DNA from: Timema cristinae
Lineage: Eukaryota > Arthropoda > Insecta > Phasmatodea > Timematidae
DNA: 64,000 nucleotides
Assembly (NCBI GenBank): GCA_039000515.1
Contig: JBCFYV010009882.1
Span: 59,824,277-59,888,276, forward strand
Direction of reading: 5' to 3'
The notes below the pieces were generated by a model. The model ran no database searches, had not been told where the DNA came from, and saw only the letters and a list, made by a program, of their open reading frames with translations. The position numbers and the translations under genes are program-made. Shown here in pieces: positions 11,624 through 21,984 of the stretch; within the stretch, counting starts at the first letter, position 1; each line of letters opens with the position of its first letter.

Positions 11624-12622
11624 TCAATGAATGGGGTTTACGTAACTGGTGGGAATCCGCGAAGTAATATTGGAGGCAACACATTTCAACAGCACGTACA
11701 CATTTTTTTTGACGCCTTCACTCTTGGCACGTATAATTTTCATAGCTTCGAATGTTCCGGAGGGAAGTACGTGCTGCAACTCCTGTTAGTTAAACGTAAC
11801 CTCCATTTCTACACCGGCAATATCGGCTAATCTACATACAACGGATAAACGCAACACAACGTTTGTGACATTAGATATATCTACCATACAAATATTTTCG
11901 TACCTCTTTTCAAATAGCAGTTTCGCTTTGCTGATGCACACCATGTCACCAAATGAGTTTTGGTCTACTACGTTGTAATATGTGGAAGTTGCCGTATATT
12001 TTGTCTCTGAAACGTCTGCAGGCACAATCTTGATATTGGAATATTTACATCATTGTGGGTGCATATGAAGTCCTGAAAGACGTTTACATGGAGATACGCG
12101 CTACTTTTTGAAAATTAGAGTTCTTTTGAATAATTCAACGATATTTAATTCAAATCAGGATTATTAGTGGAGTTGAATGATCATCTTAAAAAATTGCCAC
12201 ACGTGAAAAATGTGAGCTCTGTCCACTTGTCCATTTGTAAACTTAGAGCTTTACGTCCACTTCGTTTGAAAATTTGCTGAAAGGAGTTTCATTCGACACA
12301 GCCTGTTTCGGAAAGAAGAGTCCTCGCCCATGCCATCTTGCTAAACACGTTGATGATGAAGAGCAAGTACACGGCACCGTATTTGTATTTGCCGAGACTT
12401 CACATATAGTCGAGATCGACTTGAAAGAGATTGTCCATGTTGGGTACCTTGTTGTGGTGAAAAATTTTTAAGTATAAGTTTCTGTACAGTGTAGGCATCC
12501 TGTGAACTAAGCCATTCCCGTACTTTGACTGGATATTACTTGGACTCTTTTATGAGCAACGATACCCCTGCAAAACCTGCCAAATACGTAGTGTCGTAAT
12601 AGATATCTGCCAAACGATCCAT
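11624..12622 (-). pseudogene. INT: Polinton integrase (DDE, retroviral type), broken
   Basis: Start ATG at 12620-12622, stop TGA at 11624-11626, about 333 codons, close to the usual size. The N-terminal part reads LADIYYDTTYLAGFAGV and WLSSQDAYTV. The catalytic core follows: first Asp in NLFQVDLDYM (about 12418-12447), then FIINVFSKMAWA, second Asp in LQMDKWTEL, and Glu in NIVELFKRTL (about 12115-12145). The C-terminal 79-codon open frame 11786-12025 contains FGDMVCISKAKLLFEKRYE, and beyond it is a chromodomain-like end. All three acidic residues survive, although stops and at least two frameshifts break the gene. The enzyme inserts Polinton DNA and produces 6-bp duplications. Confidence 0.87.
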
Positions 12623-12784
12623 TAGGCACACTGAAAGGCAGCCACCGGTTTTGGTCAACCCTTTTTAATTACTTATTTTTCAGATGTGGGCGTTTCAACG
12701 GTGTCAGTGGTTTAAGTAGAGGCGTTGGATCCATAATTGGCGCCAAGAATTTCGGGTAGACAAATTCTTTCTGCAAATCTATTT

Positions 12785-13268
12785 TTTAGAGCAGTGTAAA
12801 AAACCCTCGCCACCCGGTTGTCTCACTGTGTCATCTTGCTTTGACAAGATCTTTGACCAGAACCAAAATGTTGCATCCTCTGAGAGGTGTGACGTAAATT
12901 ATCGCCTCTGCGCTTGCGCTCCACGCGATACTATCTGGGGAAATAATATTATCGAGGTAAAGTTTTGTTTTTTTACGTGTCTGAACGGGTACAGTATTGA
13001 GTTCTGCTGGAATGGGAAGTACAGCACCTTGAGTGGTGATGGTAACATTTTCAGGCGGTGGAGATTGTCACCTGAAATGTAGATACGGATTTAGAACTTG
13101 TTGGTATAAAGTCAATTTAGATTTGTCGTCAAGTTTTGAAGCGAGAATTTTTTGCATTTACTTGTCCAACTCAGATACCACTAAACTGGTGGCAGATACC
13201 GCTTGCTGGTGGTGTTGATCGTAGAGGTGTAAAGTTTCCGGGGATATCAATATCAAATTTTTCGTGTG
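12785..13268 (-). pseudogene. Unassigned conserved Polinton ORF
   Basis: Begins about 10 bases after the stop of the small upstream ORF. It reads KNLILISPETLHLY at the N-terminus, then VSELDKxMQKILASKLDDKS with one stop at x, then LYQQVLNPYLHF, and after a short gap LPIPAELNTVPVQTRKKTK and an Ile-Val-Leu-rich end. This matches an uncharacterised Polinton protein found between the integrase and ATPase genes in several lineages, as far as I recall. No enzymatic motif is visible; it may be a structural or scaffold protein. The original ATG is not obvious. Most of the length stays in one frame with two internal stops. Confidence 0.55.
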
Positions 13269-13277
13269 ATAGATTTC

Positions 13278-13589
13278 CTACTTATTCAATAATAAACCAA
13301 GGATACCATTGATTAAGGGCACTAAAATTAAGGGTAGTGACGCTCCTCCTTTATTGGGCCAGTAATCGTCTATTCGTCTGACCAGCTTACGTAACACCTT
13401 TTTGTGAGTACGTAAATTTGTCTTCTAAGCATTTTTTAGCGGAATTCTTCATCTTAAAGTGTTGTAGGCACACACGTAAAGAAAGTCAGTCAGTTTGTCT
13501 GCCATGTTCAGCAGCGCGACCCTTAGCTAAGGGTTCATTCGATGCATTGCACATAACAAAGGAGCTTTCTTTAACACTTCGGGACTCAT
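13278..13589 (-). pseudogene. Small Polinton ORF with hydrophobic C-terminus
   Basis: From the ATG at 13587-13589 to the TAG at 13278-13280 one frame can be followed for 103 codons, interrupted only by stops and with no frameshift. The N-terminus is LKKAPLLCAMHRM, the middle is basic (THKKVLRKLVRRI), then comes a GGASLPL turn and a hydrophobic tail (LVPLINGILGLLL). A basic region followed by Gly-Gly and a membrane-active tail is reminiscent of small virion core or lytic proteins, but this is inference. Its position directly downstream of the ATPase fits a Polinton accessory gene. Confidence 0.6.
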
Positions 13590-13624
13590 GGTTGTGAAAT
13601 CTGTAATTGGGAAGGTTCAGTGTT

Positions 13625-14254
13625 TTTAAATCCTTTGCGTTTTAGGTACACAAAAACTGTAGAATAATAGAGTATATGGGTTCTATATCGGAACCATTTG
13701 GGTGTGCCTTGCTATAAATTGAGTAAAATATACCTGTGGGGACTACTTGTGGCGTCAGTGTAGGTTTCCTGTTTTAACTTGTGGTTTTTAAGGGAAAACC
13801 TTGCTTGCAAAGTGTTGTATCTGGGCTTTATTTTAGGGATTTTTAAACAACACTATATGGTGGGTCGTTAAAGAAATATCTCATTGCCCCTTACCATGGT
13901 AGAATCGATTTTATGTGACGAATATCACTCGAGTAATTTGATGATTTAATCGTTTGGTGAACAGACCAACGACCACTTCGTTGGCTTCTCACATCTGGTC
14001 GTCCAGGGTAGTAAGCTATTGAGAGTTATAACAGTCACCATCCATTTCTAGTAGGCCCTTACAAAATATTAAACGGGGTCCTTTCCCATTTTGTTCGAAT
14101 CCAAGTTGCCATAAGGCAAAATCAGATACTTTTTTTTTCAAATAAACAGTCACAGATTGTTTACAAATGACGGATATTGTTGGTTCTAAATGCGACTTTC
14201 TTCAGCCAGAAGGGCCACTGGTGATGGCTGGAAATGGAAGTTTCAACTTGTCCA
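13625..14254 (-). pseudogene. ATP: Polinton packaging ATPase (FtsK/HerA type), broken
   Basis: Starts at the ATG at 14252-14254. Residues 5-10 read KLPFPA, then ITSGPSG followed by a stop and RKS: the Walker A loop, with a stop in place of one residue and Arg in place of Gly (about 14192-14218). Later LTTLDDQM gives Walker B, followed by VVVGLFTKRLNHQITRVIF and the RFYHGKGQ block, then HIVLFKNP. This is the order of the genome-packaging ATPase shared by Polintons, poxviruses and related DNA viruses. About 210 codons, near the usual length. At least six stops, largely in one frame. The enzyme pumps DNA into the preformed shell. Confidence 0.85.
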
Positions 14255-14901
14255 TAATGTTTTTGAGCGAGCTTATAAACTAGATGAGCGTGCAGGAAAG
14301 GGGAGTTTAGGTGTATATGTTAAGACACAAACATAACATTTTTTAGAATATTTATTTACAATATTGAACGCAAAACTTACACTATAAATATAATTTTAAC
14401 TTCATACTTTTAAAATATGGATAGCATAAATGGTTCTTAATAATTTCAATCATTCAATGTAGAGGAAACAATTGGCGGTTTCTTGCCGTCGTGGTGGAAA
14501 TAGTGGCTTTGGTACTAAAAGTACTTGGTCAAATGTTTTTGCTTACACAAAAGTCACATTAATAAAGCTTCCATTAAATGTTTCTAATCTCTACAAACAA
14601 AAGTTTCAAATTAAAACATAAAATAAATATTTACATAAAAAAGCTATATTTAGAAATATATAGTTTACATTTTACTAGAAATAATCAGGTAGCTGAAGGT
14701 TTGCACTGGTAAATAAAAAAAATACATAAGAATTTCCCGGGTGCATAAAATAAAGCAAAAGAATAAATATGTATGCATGTTTTTCTGGAGAAAATGATTA
14801 AGAAAAAACATAGCTACTCTGTTAGGAGTGGGTGGAACTGTCCACAATGTAAAAAAAATAGTTTACCTTTAAGACCGTCTAAAGGATCATGGATAATGCA
14901 T
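14255..14901. other. AT-rich gap between ATPase and polymerase genes
   Basis: About 650 bases, strongly AT-rich from 14300 to 14660. Other genes in the cluster lie only 0-150 bases apart, so something may have been inserted or lost here. No frame is recognisable. Confidence 0.45.
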
Positions 14902-17900
14902 TTATAAGGACTCAAACCCAAACGGTAATGTAGTATAATTATCAGTGATCCAACGTTTGGTGTAAATTGACCAGTAGACTTTGGTCTGCGAAACTGTGCA
15001 TACAGTCGCAAGACCTTTTCTTACATTTTGTGTGGTATTTGTATGAACTTTTCCACAAACTCTTTGGTGACTATTGTTCTGGTTGCGATAGTTTAAGGTG
15101 ATTCTGCGATCCTTGAACACTAGTTCTGTTTTTGAAGAATATCCGCCAACATAAGCTTAGCACATGCAATTATTGGGGCCATCATATACAAAAGCTTTAA
15201 TGTAGGTTTTTGGATTATAATCCTGAAACTCGTCAGTGAAGTCACCCAAAAAATATTCGCTAGCTGACTCCAATCACCAGAAAGTTACATGAATAGTACA
15301 CTATATGTACGATTTAAAAAAAATATGGTCTCTTAATTTCTCAAGATATTTGTATAAGTGCAACTTAGCCATAGCATTCGTGTAGCGTGCCACCCCAACA
15401 CTCATGTTAGGGTTAGGACGCAACGCGTAACGCACATACTTGTAATTGAGGAACATAATATTACTATTAACGCCAATGACGCTGTCCACGGTGATGAACG
15501 GATCCAAAAGGTACTTGTGGATAGCCTGATAGTCGTTGACAACGGATATGTTTGGTGAATCGGGTCTTTGATTTAATTTCCACCACAGTGAGTTTAAAAA
15601 GAGTTTATCCAGTGGCAAAGACTAGGGACTATATAAATATAATCAAAATTGAGTCTTACCCCTTGCCTTTCCTCATAAATTTTGATATAAGTCCACTTCT
15701 CTTGTGGTTAGAGAATTCTAGCTATATGCTAGATTTTCTCTTGATTTTCAAGAAAATATTGATGTAAGCTTGAAACAAACCTTCAGAATATATACTTCTT
15801 CAATTGTGTAGCGTTTTTCAACGGCTTTAAGGATCTCGTCAGTAACCCAGACGCCTGTCAGCCAACTATCTTTCTTGTCGCCAACAATATACGCCTTAGT
15901 TTTTTCTCTTCCCCGAATTTACAGCACAGAATAAATATGAGTTTATCATGTATCCGTGTCAGCAATACAGACATCAATAAATACCGTGAATATGTCACGG
16001 TATGTTGGCTTTGCCTTCCACTTTATCTACTGGCGGGCAATGTAGTCCCAAATGACTCTTTGGTGGCCATTGGCAAACGTAGATACAATGAACACACGTC
16101 CAAGTAATTGATCTTCTCTTCACAAGAAAGGTTTGCTTCGTGGAAGAGCTGGATACAATTTGACATGCACCAAAGAATGCGTCCCTGGGGCTGAGGGTCT
16201 CCTTACTGTTCACAAGTGGAGTGGGCCTTAACGCATGGACGTGATTTTCCCATCGTTCATAATAAGCTCTAGAGTCCAATTTATTACCTCCATAATGTGT
16301 TTAAGAATAAAATTTACATCATAACCCTTCATATTATGCGCTATAAGGATGACGTCTTTAAATTTGTACATAAAGGCATAACTTGTAACACGTCTGGGTC
16401 GTGGAAGTAAGTGTTGGCCACACCATGAAGAAACTAGCTTGTTTGCATTCAAAATCATAAAGAATACAAACAAGCCATTGCTCTTCTCCAGGGTCGGCTT
16501 GGATTGTACCTGCTTAGTAAGGCATAAATGGCCAAAAGGACGAAGTGTTTCCCATACTTTACAAAAGGTCTCATAACACTTGTGTGAATATTCTGCTATT
16601 TCCAAACTGAAAAAATGCCCACAAATATCAAAAATCCTTTTGGTGTCACAGATCGACATGTGATCTCCATAAAAACCGGAACGTTTGTGGGTATCATAAC
16701 ATTTCTGGTTAACGAACGACCACCCACGGTCTTTACATGCCACATATCGACCTTCACTTAAGACCTTTCTAGCGTAGCACCTTTTGTACACCAAGGCACA
16801 TTTTTGCGCTTTCTTTTTGTTGAACGACATACGACACTCACGGGAAAGACACAACCTCTTGAGGAAAGATGTCAAGGACTTGACGACCCCAAAATGGTTT
16901 TGCTTATCGTCGTGAAAGTACAAATCAAAGTACCCCGTAAAGGAATGTTCGGGTGGACTAGGCCCCTCATAGATGACTTGCCTGCCTTCACGTTCCCAAA
17001 ATACTGCGATTTTGTGAACAAAGAGGTTAGTTTGGAATTATATCAGCTCAGTGACCCCACCAGCTTTCAAAAGATTCACACATGATTTAAGGCCCTCTGC
17101 TTTGAGTTTTTGAATTTAGCAATCCATTTTTATTTGTATCAAGGTGTTCAGACCCATGAATCGTTTTTGAAATCGCATATAGAATTGGCGACAGTCAAAG
17201 TGGGGGTAAGGTAAAGTGTGTCGCCATTCAAATCGTAGTTATTCATTGATTTTTATAACTGTATATTGCAGCTGTGGAGAGTTTATCGCAATAATGTAAA
17301 CTTCCACGAGGTTCTTTAAAATTGATGACTTTAAATCACAGCAGCCCACACTCAACAAATGATTACTATGCAACACACGGCCTACGTTATCCAGCACAGC
17401 TCGAGCGTATAAATGTTCCACCTGCCTAATCTAGACGTAAACAGGATTCAACATCGATTTCGTGCTGTTTAACAGGAAACTGCCATGATATTTAGCACTA
17501 ACCCCGATGTCCTGTAGCCGTTCGTACAAAGCAGTAATTTGCACTTAAACCCAGCTTGATTCGTCCCGATTGCTTGCTGGGGTACCAAGATTTACGGTAA
17601 CTTCTCTACCAGTGTAAAAGAAGCGTCACAATGGTTTTACTCTCTCCTCAACGATAAGAAGAGAAATACCTTAAGGCAAGCCTCCAGTAACAACCCGATT
17701 TACAGGACAAATAGTTTTCTTCTGGGAAGCTAATGACGTGCCCTCCAAAAACCCTTTTGCCATGCCGCTACTTCTACAGTTTGTAGGGGTGAAACACCGT
17801 ATTCCTGGCTTGGAGTCAGCACATCTCCAACCAACCTGATGGGGGCTGTGGGTGTGGCACTATTTCTATGGCTCGGAGACGGCACAGCTTCCTCAAGCTG

Positions 17901-17948
17901 GATGTTGCCTGCGTCCATATGAACTAAAATAAAAGAGCTTGCATTCAA
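14902..17948 (-). pseudogene. PolB: Polinton protein-primed DNA polymerase B, broken
   Basis: About 3 kb, fitting the roughly 1000-residue family. From the N-terminus: a Ser/Pro-rich segment (17730-17925), a fragment with LYARAVLDNVGRV (17239-17421), then a long open frame 16228-16923 rich in Cys/His with AHNMKGYDVNF (exonuclease II region, about 16310-16345). Next come SPRDAFFGA, palm motif A as NYLDVCSLYL (about 16080-16110), TGVWVTDEILKAVEKRY, motif B as KLFLNSLWWKLNQR (about 15565-15610), YFLGDFTDEF, RRITLNYRN and the C-terminal TKRWITDNYTTLPFGF. Motif C (Asp-Thr-Asp) could not be found, and the exonuclease I acidic pair also seems lost. Many stops and frameshifts. The start is uncertain; 17948 is the earliest in-frame ATG. 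It would copy the element using a protein primer. Confidence 0.86.
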
Positions 17949-18119
17949 ACCGAATGAAAAACATTTTCCGTCTTAAAACAAAAATCAACTAGCCCGCTTT
18001 TAATGAATTCCGAAACGGTTACTCAAATAAATGATAAAAACTTTCACCAAACATTGAAAACTATTTTTAAATATTCAACAATTTACTAACATTGTTATTA
18101 TATAGGTACATATAAAAAC

Positions 18120-18830
18120 ATAGAGCTACCAATAAGAGAACTTGGCGTATGAAAACGTTAAAGTAGATCTATTAGCTTAATAACTGCCAGAATTTCATAC
18201 GTAAACAACAATTTATTTTTTAGTCGTCGTTATCTATTTAATGTTACAGTCCCCAAAAAAATTACTTGGCGTACGAATACGTGAAAGTAGATCTAGTAAT
18301 ATTGTAGCTGATGAGATTTCATGAACTAGTAACCATTTACGCGTATAACCTGAACGAGTAGTAATACGCGGTACTGAAAAAAATCCTACATATCTCATAT
18401 GTATTGATAATATCTATCACAAGCTAAGGCTACCGATAACATGGCTTGGCGTATGAATAAGTGAAAGTAGATATAGGAACTTTATAGCTATTAGAATACA
18501 TAAGCTAACATCAATATATTTTATATGTTTTAATAATATCTATCAAAAGTTACCGCTGCAAACAACATGACTTGGCGTATGAATACGTGAAAGAAGTTCT
18601 GGTTGCTTTTCTTACAGTTATTGATAATATCTATCAAAGGTTACAGCTGCAGATAGTACGCATTGACGTATGAATACGTAAAAGTAAATCTCATATATTT
18701 TCTATTTTCATCAGTAAACCGAAATGTATTTGATAGGCATTGATAATATTTATCAAAAGTTACAGTTACTGATACCACAGCTTGGCGTATGAATACGTGA
18801 GAGAAGATCGAGATTACTTTTCTACCCTTC
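18120..18830. repeat. Six-unit repeat array with two dyads
   Basis: Six degenerate copies of a unit containing CTTGGCGTATGAATACGTGA, at about 18140, 18265, 18443, 18571, 18661 and 18780, spaced 90-180 bp. The core CGTATGAATACG is an inverted repeat. Four of the intervals also carry a second dyad, TTGATAATATCTATCAA, followed by AGTTACAGCTGC. Spacing of the third copy is stretched by a SINE tail at 18340-18378. The array lies upstream of the polymerase gene, so it could be a control or replication region of the Polinton. Similar units occur at 51119-51400. Confidence 0.75.
18340..18378 (+). repeat. SINE 3'-tail fragment
   Basis: Contains GCGTATAACCTGAACGAGTA and then TACGCGGTACTG, a worn version of the tail shared by the SINEs of this window. 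It sits between units two and three of the repeat array. Confidence 0.6.
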
Positions 18831-19023
18831 TTTTGTAAATCGGTGTGAATCATATATCCTACATTCTGATAAGGTGAGGTCTCAAAATACACGTTGTTGC
18901 GGTAATGGAGGGAGAGACTGGAGAACACGTTTCGCTATTTCCATTGCAAGGTATTTATACCCTAAAACAGCTATAGGCGTATTGCTCCCCCCTATAAAAA
19001 GTGTTAAATCGGTAATTACTTAC

Positions 19024-19763
19024 ATATAGGGCATCAATGTTGTCCGTATCGGTACACACAGCATGTATGTGTGAGGGCGTCACTTGTGTTAATGACGACT
19101 CTTTCATAAAAATGAGCTGACACGGTGGTGGGATAGCCTCAGCCGTCTCTATAAGGTGGCGTGGTACAGAGGCTGAATCATTTTGTCCCCTCTCGCCGAT
19201 TTCTGACTGCAAATTTGCATCCTTTACGTGTTGAGGGTGACACATGCACACAATATGGCAGACACGAGGACGTGAGAACATAGGTTTCTCTTCCTGGATC
19301 ACTGTTCGCATAGGGAAGGGGGACTCTTCTGAAAGCAAAGGTTGTGGTACCTGTTAATCCATCGAGCACATATGGGCCCCAATAATCTAAGATTAGAAAG
19401 AAACACAATTATTTATTATTAACTTAATTAAAAAATATACAGTTTTCAAACCTAGTGGAGAATGCTATTTACCCATAGATGTGTAGGCTAAGCAGGTACC
19501 ATAATCCATAAGAAATCAAAATATGTCAAGGACGTTGGCATCTGCTTCTGGATGTATAGGGAGGTGGACGTTTGCTTGCCAGTAACACAAAATAAATCAA
19601 AGTGTACATTAAAGCTATAATAAATCAAAGCGGCGTGTATAAAAAAAATATGTACCAGGCCTACCTGTACTCTCCCATGCTTCCAGGACATAGTCAGCGC
19701 TGAAGCTCGTGATGTGTCGTATTTCAAATTATGATTTAGAATGACCGAATGTAGTGATTTCAA
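19024..19763 (-). pseudogene. Possible spliced gene remnant, function unknown
   Basis: On the minus strand an open segment 19665-19763 ends in CAG|GTAGG, a donor-like site. A pyrimidine-rich acceptor ending TTTCTAATCTTAG lies at 19387 and opens a segment of about 360 bases, 19024-19386, that ends with a strong donor, TAT|GTAAGT. This second segment has frames of 76 and 127 codons. A further acceptor (TTTTATTTTAG) lies at 17924, just before the Ser/Pro-rich start of the polymerase, so a 1.1-kb intron over the repeat array is conceivable, though the reading phase does not match. No protein family was recognised. The 91-codon frame starts at a TTG, so the true start is unknown. Confidence 0.35.
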
Positions 19764-19765
19764 TG

Positions 19766-19779
19766 GCTATTTATAGCCG
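19766..19779 (-). promoter_or_regulatory. TATA box (minus strand) opposite a plus-strand TATA-like site
   Basis: GGCTATTTATAGCC is self-complementary in its outer bases and gives TATAAATA on the minus strand, just before the possible exon at 19665-19763. About 100 bases away, at 19876-19885, the plus strand reads CTATAAGTAT, some 35 bases before an ATG at 19919. The layout suggests two divergent core promoters, inferred from sequence only. Confidence 0.4.
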
Positions 19780-19918
19780 CATGTTAATGTGTACGCCTCT
19801 GATTGGTAGGTAATCTTGGCTTACCTTTTGAACGAACATACACCTCCAATGAACAAATCGTTTCCCCCTTTTGATCTATAAGTATCCCCTATCACCTTCG
19901 GATTATTCCTTTATCGAC

Positions 19919-20071
19919 ATGTTGGGCCACCAACCCGATGCCAGGTATGAATCAAAGATTCTGACTTCATCAACAGTCGAACATACAGACCTATTTTTCA
20001 ATTATAGCTTATTGCTCATTTCCGAGTCTATGAATCTTTGGTTGGTTTTATTACTGGCCTTTCCGAAGTGA
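19919..20071 (+). CDS. Short plus-strand ORF downstream of a TATA-like site
   Basis: A 50-codon frame from the ATG at 19919 to TGA, beginning MLGHQPDARYESK and ending in a Leu-rich stretch LWLVLLLAFP that could be a membrane segment. It lies about 35 bases after a plus-strand TATA-like sequence. No family recognised; it may be chance. Confidence 0.2.
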   Translation: MLGHQPDARYESKILTSSTVEHTDLFFNYSLLLISESMNLWLVLLLAFPK

Positions 20072-20255
20072 ATTTATTTTTGTCATTCTCGGACGGTCAA
20101 CAACACCCCGCAAAATTCACAGGTAAACTATTATCGGCCTCCTATCTGTTCTCTAGAAGTGAGAGACACGCAAGGGTAGTTCTTATTTCCTGCAAGACTA
20201 CATTTTGACTGATGATTACGTTGCTTCTCAACATCACGGAGACAGGTCTTCGGGC

Positions 20256-20363
20256 GAGAATATATTTTGGGACAGAAAGGAATAGGCGGATGAGAATATA
20301 TTTTGGGACAGAAAGGAATAGGCGGGTGAGAATCTATTTTGGGACAGAAAGGAATAGACGGGT
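20256..20363 (+). repeat. 36-bp minisatellite, three copies
   Basis: Three head-to-tail copies of a 36-bp unit start at 20256, 20292 and 20328. Each contains ATTTTGGGACAGAAAGGAAT. Because 36 is a multiple of three, an 87-codon plus-strand frame (20212-20475) shows a 12-residue repeat with IYFGTERNRR. I do not consider that frame a gene. Confidence 0.9.
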
Positions 20364-20479
20364 GACGACGTCAGAATCAATTTTGGGAAGTATGACTTTG
20401 GCCCAAATGATTACATATTTCTGTAGGGTGGGTTGCAACGTTCTGGTTAGAAGAGCTAACTGGGTGTCCACTTAGATTT

Positions 20480-21535
20480 CAGTATATGGTAAACCTCTAA
20501 TATAAGAGGAACTCTTTACTCCCTCCTCCAGGGACTGAGGTCCCAAATGATGAAAAGAGAAACTGGTGGATTTCGAACAACCACGCTAACGCCCTCCTAG
20601 GGATTAGAACCAATGGGGAAAACTCCTCATAAAAATAAAATGGGACAAAATATATCTAGGGAGGATTGAATACGATTAAAGGGTCAATGACCTCTGATAA
20701 ACACAATTATGTCCCTGGGTAGGACCCGAGCCGAGGAAGGGAGAAAGTATTGTTATCTAGTGAACGGAATAGGGGTTTCAGGTCACCCCACGTACAACTT
20801 GTATCAAATATACTAGAAACTAAGAATTTTAAAAATATCCCCACTGGCAGATGATGATATTCATTCCCTGTGATATTATTTTGCCACCACTAAATGAGCA
20901 ATATTGTTTCAAACACTTATAACACAATAGATGTTGAAGCCATAACTGTATCTCAATGTTTGCTAGTTATTCGCCATCACTTCCTTTGCTCATCTTGTTA
21001 AACTTTACACCAAAAAGTCACAGAATATATTATTCAAGTTTATAAATAATAATATAAAGTTTCCTATTCATACTGATACCAAACACTTAATAATTAGTTG
21101 CATATTTTTTGAGATCTATTGATTTTTCTATCTAATGGTGTATTATTTTGGAGCACAGGTAGTTTTTTTTGTCAGTGCTATTAATTTCTTTTTAAACATT
21201 GTATATTATTTTCAATAGTTTGACTAGTATATATTTTCTGCGTATAACTTATACTATAACACTGTGTGATAAGTTTTTCTGACTCATTGGCATGGATTGG
21301 TAATGATAGGTTTTGTGCCATGATTTACAATCAGTTTTAGAAAGTTTATTTTTGTATTGTATGTAATACAGCTTATCATGATTTCTTATTTATAATAAAT
21401 ATTTGTATTATCAAAGAGAGATTAAATAACACATTAAAGTTTTCAGGAAAAAAAAATATTATAGTTTAAAAAATATTATAGCTTTTTTAAGGGAAAATAC
21501 ATTAGTAAATTGAATATCCTCAATTGACTTCTTCT
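20480..21535. other. No gene seen
   Basis: AT-rich DNA. Two short stretches near 20500-20620 and 20700-20760 have the composition of worn SINE heads, but no box sequences or tails can be defined. Confidence 0.5.
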
Positions 21536-21546
21536 ATTTCGTTCGT

Positions 21547-21733
21547 TTGCCAACCCTTCCTTCACCTCTGACAAGATATCTTGTGAATGTGGGGAATGCC
21601 AGGTCGCCACCGTGGTTCGGATTCCACGTTAAACTGTAGGTCCTTCATTTCATCTCACAATCACCCTACCATTACACATTAGCGTAAGTGCGTATAACCC
21701 GAACGGGTAGTAAGACGCGGTGCTAATAATAAT
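21547..21733 (+). mobile_element. SINE, 5'-truncated, family C2
   Basis: Flanked by the 11-bp duplication ATTTCGTTCGT (21536-21546 and 21734-21744). It lacks the tRNA-like head. The body matches the full-length copy at 61485-61761, including CCAACCCTTCCTTCACCTCT and GGTTCGGATTCCA. The common tail GCGTATAACCCGAACGGGTA follows and ends in TAA units. Target-primed reverse transcription readily explains the 5' truncation. Confidence 0.9.
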
Positions 21734-21984
21734 ATTTCGTTCGTCTGTTAAAAAACTGAAATATTTGAAAACGTGTGGTGACAGGTCTCAATATATTTCT
21801 TGTGGAATAGCCGCAGAAAATATTTTGTTAGATTTGAGTATACTGTAAAAATAAATTTGCCGTTAAGCTTGGTATGATGAGTCTATTGAATTATTTTAAC
21901 TTCATGATAGAAAACAAGGTAATGTTGCAAATTTAATCGGTTGAAATAAGGAGATGTATTTTCCGCATTACTTATTAATCTAAT

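Larger units (their letters stand above)
8986..17948 (-). mobile_element. Decayed Polinton/Maverick provirus-like element
   Basis: A run of minus-strand coding remnants that together make the hallmark Polinton set: polymerase B (14902-17948), packaging ATPase (13625-14254), small hydrophobic-tailed ORF (13278-13589), unassigned ORF (12785-13268), integrase (11624-12622), minor capsid protein (10390-11623), major capsid fragment (9915-10405), unassigned ORF (9550-9874) and adenain-like protease (8986-9443). Polintons are self-synthesising DNA transposons of eukaryotes, related to viruses with double jelly-roll capsids. Every gene has stops or frameshifts, so the copy is dead. Terminal inverted repeats were not located, so the outer limits are unknown. 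The repeat array and possible gene at 18.1-19.8 kb may also belong to it. Confidence 0.87.

Noticed and set aside
12274..12471. 65-codon plus-strand frame
   Set aside because: It is the antisense shadow of the integrase catalytic core on the minus strand.
18120..18830. CRISPR array
   Set aside because: Units are degenerate, spacing varies from 90 to 180 bp, there are no cas genes, and the DNA is eukaryotic.
8000..20400. Terminal inverted repeats of the larger Polinton
   Set aside because: I compared the AG-starting candidates on both sides by eye and found no convincing matching pair, so the outer limits are left open.
20212..20475. 87-codon frame with a 12-residue repeat
   Set aside because: The repeat follows from a 36-bp minisatellite whose length is a multiple of three; the flanks show no coding features.
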